A stretch of DNA of 64,000 bases, from NCBI RefSeq assembly GCF_016862675.1, contig NZ_BONK01000010.1, forward strand, positions 62,001-126,000. Direction: 5' to 3'. A model generated the notes under the pieces. The model had not been told where the DNA came from, did no database searches, and saw only the letters and a program-made list of their open reading frames with translations. Of the stretch, positions 60,288 to 64,000 are shown piece after piece (the stretch's first letter is position 1; each line of letters starts with the position of its first letter). The position numbers were made by a program, and so were the translations under genes. The stretch comes from Cellulomonas chitinilytica (GTDB lineage: Bacteria > Actinomycetota > Actinomycetes > Actinomycetales > Cellulomonadaceae).

Positions 60288-61576
60288 GCGAGTCATTCGA
60301 CGCGGTCGACGTCATCGTCGCCAAGCGGGACGGGCGGCGCCTGACGGACCCGCAGATCGACTGGGTCATCGACGCGTACACGCGCGGCGTGGTCGCCGAC
60401 GAGCAGATGTCGGCGCTCGCCATGGCGATCCTGCTGAACGGGATGGACCGGGCCGAGATCGCCCGCTGGACGGCCGCGATGATCGCGAGCGGCGAGCGGA
60501 TGGACTTCTCCGGGCTGTCCCGCCCCACCGCCGACAAGCACTCCACGGGCGGCGTCGGCGACAAGATCACGCTCCCGCTCGCCCCGCTCGTCGCGGTGTT
60601 CGGCGTGGCCGTGCCGCAGCTGTCCGGCCGCGGCCTCGGCCACACGGGCGGCACGCTCGACAAGCTCGAGTCCATCCCGGGCTGGCGGGCCGCGCTGACG
60701 AACGACGAGATGATGCGCCAGCTCGACGACGTGGGCGCCGTCATCTGCCAGGCCGGGTCGGGGCTCGCCCCGGCCGACCGCAAGCTGTACTCGCTGCGCG
60801 ACGTCACGGGGACCGTCGAGGCGATCCCGCTCATCGCGAGCTCCATCATGAGCAAGAAGATCGCGGAGGGCACCGGCGCGCTGGTGCTCGACGTCAAGGT
60901 CGGCTCCGGCGCGTTCATGAAGGACCTCGACCGGGCGCGGGAGCTCGCGCGCACGATGGTGGCGCTCGGCACGGACGCCGGCGTGAAGACCGTCGCGCTG
61001 CTCACCGACATGTCGACGCCGCTCGGGCTCACGGCCGGCAACGCGCTGGAGGTCCGCGAGTCCGTCGAGGTGCTCGCGGGCGGCGGCCCCGCGGACATCG
61101 TCGAGCTCACCGTGGCGCTCGCACGCGAGATGCTCGACGCCGCCGGACGGCCCGACGCGGACCCCGCGGCGGCGCTCGCCGACGGCCGGGCGATGGACGC
61201 CTGGCGGCGCATGATCGAGGCCCAGGGCGGCGACGCGGACGCGACGCTGCCCGTGGCGCGCGAGACCGACCAGGTGCTCGCCACCTCCGACGGCGTGCTG
61301 GCGACCCTCGACGCGTACGCGGTCGGCGTCGCCGCGTGGCGGCTCGGTGCCGGCCGGGCGCGCAAGGAGGACCCCGTGCAGGCAGGCGCGGGCATCGAGC
61401 TGCACGTCCGGCCGGGGGAGCCCGTCCGCGCGGGGCAGCCGATCCTCACGCTGCACACGGACACCCCCGAACGGTTCGGGCGCGCGCGGGAGGCCCTCGA
61501 CGGGGGAGTCGTCGTGGCGCCGGCCGGGACCGCCGTCGAGGTGGGTCCGCTGGTCATCGACCGCGTCGACGCATGA
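60284..61576 (+). CDS. deoA: Thymidine/pyrimidine-nucleoside phosphorylase
   Basis: A 430-residue phosphorylase that cleaves thymidine or deoxyuridine with phosphate to the base and deoxyribose-1-phosphate. Phosphate and substrate sites: DKHSTGGVGDKITLPLAPL, SGRGLGHTGGTLDKLESIPGW and SSIMSKKIAEGTGALVLDVKVGSGAFM. The C-terminal barrel-sandwich domain (QAGAGIELHVRPGEPVRAGQPILTLH) is present. Length is the usual size for the family. Could also accept uridine. GTG start coupled to cdd. Confidence 0.95.
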   Translation: MSESFDAVDVIVAKRDGRRLTDPQIDWVIDAYTRGVVADEQMSALAMAILLNGMDRAEIARWTAAMIASGERMDFSGLSRPTADKHSTGGVGDKITLPLAPLVAVFGVAVPQLSGRGLGHTGGTLDKLESIPGWRAALTNDEMMRQLDDVGAVICQAGSGLAPADRKLYSLRDVTGTVEAIPLIASSIMSKKIAEGTGALVLDVKVGSGAFMKDLDRARELARTMVALGTDAGVKTVALLTDMSTPLGLTAGNALEVRESVEVLAGGGPADIVELTVALAREMLDAAGRPDADPAAALADGRAMDAWRRMIEAQGGDADATLPVARETDQVLATSDGVLATLDAYAVGVAAWRLGAGRARKEDPVQAGAGIELHVRPGEPVRAGQPILTLHTDTPERFGRAREALDGGVVVAPAGTAVEVGPLVIDRVDA

Positions 61577-61661
61577 CCGGCCGCCCCGCTCCGTCTGGCG
61601 ACCGGCACCCGCACAGAGCACGATGGTCAGGACCGACCCCGACGACGCGGCAGGAGGAGCC

Positions 61662-61892
61662 ATGAGCACCGTCCCCGGAACCGGCGCCTGGCAGGACGCA
61701 GGCCTGGAACCCGTCGTCCCCGAGCAGCCGCTGCGACTCACCGACGAGCCCGACGACACCCCGCCCGACCCGGAGGAGTACGAGCCCGGGTTCCCCCGCG
61801 CCGACCGTGAGGGCACGGCGGACGAGGCCGACGTCGTGGAGCAGGACACCGAGGTCCCCGCCGAGGACGACGACCAGGGCGACGTCGCGTGA
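61662..61892 (+). CDS. Small acidic protein of the nucleoside operon (hypothetical)
   Basis: A 76-residue, strongly acidic protein (about a quarter Asp+Glu), rich in Pro, with no hydrophobic core; probably disordered. The ATG at 61662 has an exemplary CAGGAGGAGCC ribosome site and the codon pattern is coding. It sits between deoA and add. Small acidic proteins next to metabolic genes are common in actinobacteria but no family is recognised. Function unknown. Confidence 0.6.
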   Translation: MSTVPGTGAWQDAGLEPVVPEQPLRLTDEPDDTPPDPEEYEPGFPRADREGTADEADVVEQDTEVPAEDDDQGDVA

Positions 61893-61932
61893 CCGGGCCC
61901 GACGCCACGGGGACCCGACGCAGGGCCGCAGG

Positions 61933-61938
61933 TACGGT
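61933..61938 (+). promoter_or_regulatory. -10 box, leaderless start of add
   Basis: TACGGT, six bases (GTCCGC) before the ATG at 61945. This gives add a promoter of its own inside the cluster. Confidence 0.5.
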
Positions 61939-61944
61939 GTCCGC

Positions 61945-63189
61945 ATGAACCGCCCAGAACCGACGGAACCGGCGAACCCGGCAGACGCCGCACCCGACGC
62001 CACGCCGGACACCGCACCCGACGCCACGCCGGATGCTGCGCCGGACGCCACGCCGGACGCCACGCAGGACGAGCGAGCGGCGCAGGACGCGCAGCGTACG
62101 GCCGCCCTCGTCGCCTTGATCCCGTCGCTCCCCAAGGTCGTCCTGCACGACCACCTCGACGGCGGGCTGCGTCCCGCGACGATCGTCGAGCTCGCCGCCG
62201 AGATCGGGCACGAGCTGCCCACCACGGACCCCGACGAGCTGGGCCGCTGGTTCGTCGAGGCCGCGTCGTCGGGCACGCTGCCGCGCTACCTCGAGACGTT
62301 CGACCACACCGTCGCGGTGATGCAGACCGAGGAGGGGCTGCGCCGGGTCGCCCGCGAGTCCGTGCTCGACCTCGCGGCCGACGGCGTGGTGTACGCCGAG
62401 CAGCGGTACGCACCCGAGCAGCACCTGCAGCGCGGGCTCACCCTGCAGCAGGTCGTCGACGCCGTGCAGACCGGGTTCGCCGAAGGGATCGCCGAGGCGT
62501 CGGCGCAGGGACGCAGCATCCGGATCGGGACGCTGATCACCGCGATGCGGCACGCCGACCGCGGCGAGGAGATCGCCGCGCTCGCCCTGGCGAACCGGGA
62601 CGACGGCGTGGTCGGGTTCGACATCGCCGGGGCCGAGGACGGCTTCCCGCCGTCGCGGCACGAGGCGGCGTTCCGGACGCTCGCCGCCGCGGACTTCCCC
62701 GCGACGGTGCACGCCGGCGAGGCGGCAGGCCTCGACTCGATCTCCGAGGCGCTGCACGTCGCCGGCGCCCTGCGGCTCGGGCACGGCGTGCGGATCACCG
62801 ACGACATCACCGTCGACGAGCTCGGCGACAAGCTCGGCCGGGTGGCGCACTGGGTCCGCGACCGGCGCGTGCCGCTCGAGCTGTGCCCGTCGTCGAACGT
62901 GCAGACGGGTGCGGCGGCCTCCGTGGCGGAGCACCCCGTCACGCGGCTCAAGGGCCTCGGCTTCACCGTGACCGTCAACACGGACAACCGGCTGCAGTCG
63001 GGCACGACGCTCACGCGCGAGCTCACGCTCCTCGTGGAGCAGGCCGGCTGGACGCTCGACGACCTGCAGGAGGTCACGGTCACGGCGGCCGAGCACTCCT
63101 TCCTGCACCACGACGAGCGCACGATCCTGATCGACACCGTGATCCGCCCGGCCTACGCGGCGGTGCGCGGCAGCCGGCACCGGGCCTGA
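61945..63189 (+). CDS. add: Adenosine deaminase with repetitive N-terminal tail
   Basis: A 414-residue zinc enzyme of the amidohydrolase superfamily that converts adenosine and deoxyadenosine to inosine forms. Zinc/catalytic residues: His68 and His70 in [13 protein letters not shown], the [10 protein letters not shown] segment with the catalytic Glu, LRLGHGVRI and the NTDN loop. The [11 protein letters not shown] block is diagnostic. The first 50 residues are a PDATPD-type repeat tail encoded by 12- to 24-bp tandem DNA repeats (about 61985-62068) and are not part of the enzyme fold. Confidence 0.94.
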   Translation: MNRPEPTEPANPADAAPDATPDTAPDATPDAAPDATPDATQDERAAQDAQRTAALVALIPSLPKVVLHDHLDGGLRPATIVELAAEIGHELPTTDPDELGRWFVEAASSGTLPRYLETFDHTVAVMQTEEGLRRVARESVLDLAADGVVYAEQRYAPEQHLQRGLTLQQVVDAVQTGFAEGIAEASAQGRSIRIGTLITAMRHADRGEEIAALALANRDDGVVGFDIAGAEDGFPPSRHEAAFRTLAAADFPATVHAGEAAGLDSISEALHVAGALRLGHGVRITDDITVDELGDKLGRVAHWVRDRRVPLELCPSSNVQTGAAASVAEHPVTRLKGLGFTVTVNTDNRLQSGTTLTRELTLLVEQAGWTLDDLQEVTVTAAEHSFLHHDERTILIDTVIRPAYAAVRGSRHRA

Positions 63190-63218
63190 ACCCCCGCGGC
63201 GGACCGAGAGGCAGAACG

Positions 63219-63905
63219 ATGACCAGCACCCCCTTCGACGCGGCCGCCCTGGCGCTGTACGTCGACCACACCCTCCTCAAGCCGGAGGCGACGACCGCGG
63301 ACGTCGAGGCGCTCGTGGCGGAGGGGCACCGGCTGGGCGTCTACTCGGTCTGCATCTCGCCGTCGTTCCTGCCGCTCGACCTGTCGGACGCGCCGGGGCT
63401 CAAGGTCGCGACCGTGTGCGGCTTCCCGTCGGGCAAGCACCACAGCGACGTCAAGGCCACCGAGGCGGCACGGTCCGTCCGTGACGGCGCCGACGAGGTC
63501 GACATGGTGATCGACGTGGGCGCCGCGATCGAGGGCCGGTACGGGGACGTCGAGGCGGACATCACGGCCGTGCGGGCGGCGACGCCCGCGCCGGTGGTGC
63601 TGAAGGTCATCATCGAGTCGGCCGCGCTGACGGACGAGCAGGTCGTCGCGGTGTGCCGGGCGGCGGAGGCGGCGGGGGCGGACTTCGTCAAGACGTCGAC
63701 CGGGTTCCACCCGGCGGGCGGCGCGACGGTGCACGCGGTGCGGCTCATGTCGCAGACCGTCGGCGGGCGGCTCGGCGTGAAGGCGTCCGGGGGCGTGCGG
63801 ACGGCGGCGGACGCGCTGTCGATGATCGAGGCGGGGGCGACCCGGCTCGGGCTGTCGGGGACCGCGGCGGTGCTCGGCGGGCTCGAGGCGGCGGAGGGGT
63901 ACTGA
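63219..63905 (+). CDS. deoC: Deoxyribose-phosphate aldolase
   Basis: A 228-residue class I aldolase that splits deoxyribose-5-phosphate into glyceraldehyde-3-phosphate and acetaldehyde, the last step of deoxynucleoside use. Schiff-base lysine Lys158 lies in FVKTSTGF, the accessory Lys188 in GVKASGGVR and Asp95 in [15 protein letters not shown] 63219 follows GAGAGGCAGAAC. A phosphopentomutase, needed between deoA and deoC, is not in the window. The remaining 95 bases hold no gene I can support. Confidence 0.96.
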   Translation: MTSTPFDAAALALYVDHTLLKPEATTADVEALVAEGHRLGVYSVCISPSFLPLDLSDAPGLKVATVCGFPSGKHHSDVKATEAARSVRDGADEVDMVIDVGAAIEGRYGDVEADITAVRAATPAPVVLKVIIESAALTDEQVVAVCRAAEAAGADFVKTSTGFHPAGGATVHAVRLMSQTVGGRLGVKASGGVRTAADALSMIEAGATRLGLSGTAAVLGGLEAAEGY

Positions 63906-64000
63906 GCGCGGGCCGACACGCCGGCCGAGGTGCCCGCCGACGCGACGGCCGACCGGCGACCGCGAGCCCGGCGGGCCCTCATCGGGTTCTCACGGGGTTC

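Noticed and set aside
63906..64000. A further gene start at the right edge
   Set aside because: Only 95 bases remain after deoC and no start codon with a ribosome site or coding pattern can be supported.

Overview
The window is ordinary chromosomal sequence from a high-GC, Gram-positive actinobacterium. Support comes from strong G/C bias at third codon positions, many GTG starts, the actinobacterial small ribosomal protein bS22, a ResB/CcsB (system II) cytochrome c maturation cluster, a complete menaquinone route instead of ubiquinone, a nuoA-N operon preceded by a geranylgeranyl-reductase/MenJ gene, and actinobacterial families such as DUF3048 and DUF4229. Overall gene flavour resembles Micrococcales such as Cellulomonas, but that genus-level guess is inference. 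I see no phage, insertion sequence, CRISPR array, tRNA or rRNA. No gap between genes exceeds 300 bases.

Layout. 1-5,200: AcuC-like deacetylase (cut by the window edge), Nudix hydrolase, excisionase-type HTH protein, bS22, GNAT acetyltransferase, HAD hydrolase, glutaredoxin-like protein and the redox repressor Rex. 5,200-7,100: YceI protein divergent from a MarR regulator with an inverted repeat between them, then a histidine phosphatase. 7,100-11,300: TlpA-like thioredoxin, CcdA, ResB and CcsB, all tightly coupled (cytochrome c maturation). 11,400-26,200: menaquinone genes menA, menE, menB, menC, menD, menF and menG, interspersed with two DUF3048 lipoproteins, an SMR efflux pump with its TetR regulator, and an HtrA-type protease. 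26,300-44,400: menJ-like reductase followed by all 14 nuo genes of complex I. 44,500-48,100: polyprenyl diphosphate synthase, an RDD-FHA protein, a phosphotransferase and a small conserved protein. 48,100-51,600: sdhCDAB on the minus strand. 51,800-54,300: mannose-1-phosphate guanylyltransferase and an M20 peptidase. 54,500-63,900: a BmpA-type nucleoside ABC importer followed by cdd, deoA, a small acidic protein, add and deoC.

How the genes fit together. Most of the window serves one membrane-bound respiratory chain. The Men enzymes and the prenyl synthase make menaquinone. MenJ probably saturates part of its tail. Complex I and succinate dehydrogenase reduce it. CcdA/TlpA/ResB/CcsB mature c-type cytochromes downstream. 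A good match to the Rex operator lies just upstream of menJ-nuo, so the Rex encoded at 4,376 probably ties complex I expression to the NADH/NAD+ ratio. The right end is a nucleoside uptake and catabolism unit.

I did not find a clearly new biological system. The observations most worth a second look are the Rex site at menJ-nuo, a histidine-rich N-terminal tail on Rex, a large set of genes whose start codon lies 6-8 bases after a TAnnnT box (leaderless transcripts), a nested pair of mutually exclusive hairpins before menC, sharp operator palindromes for the MarR and TetR genes, and disordered tails on four adjacent Nuo subunits.
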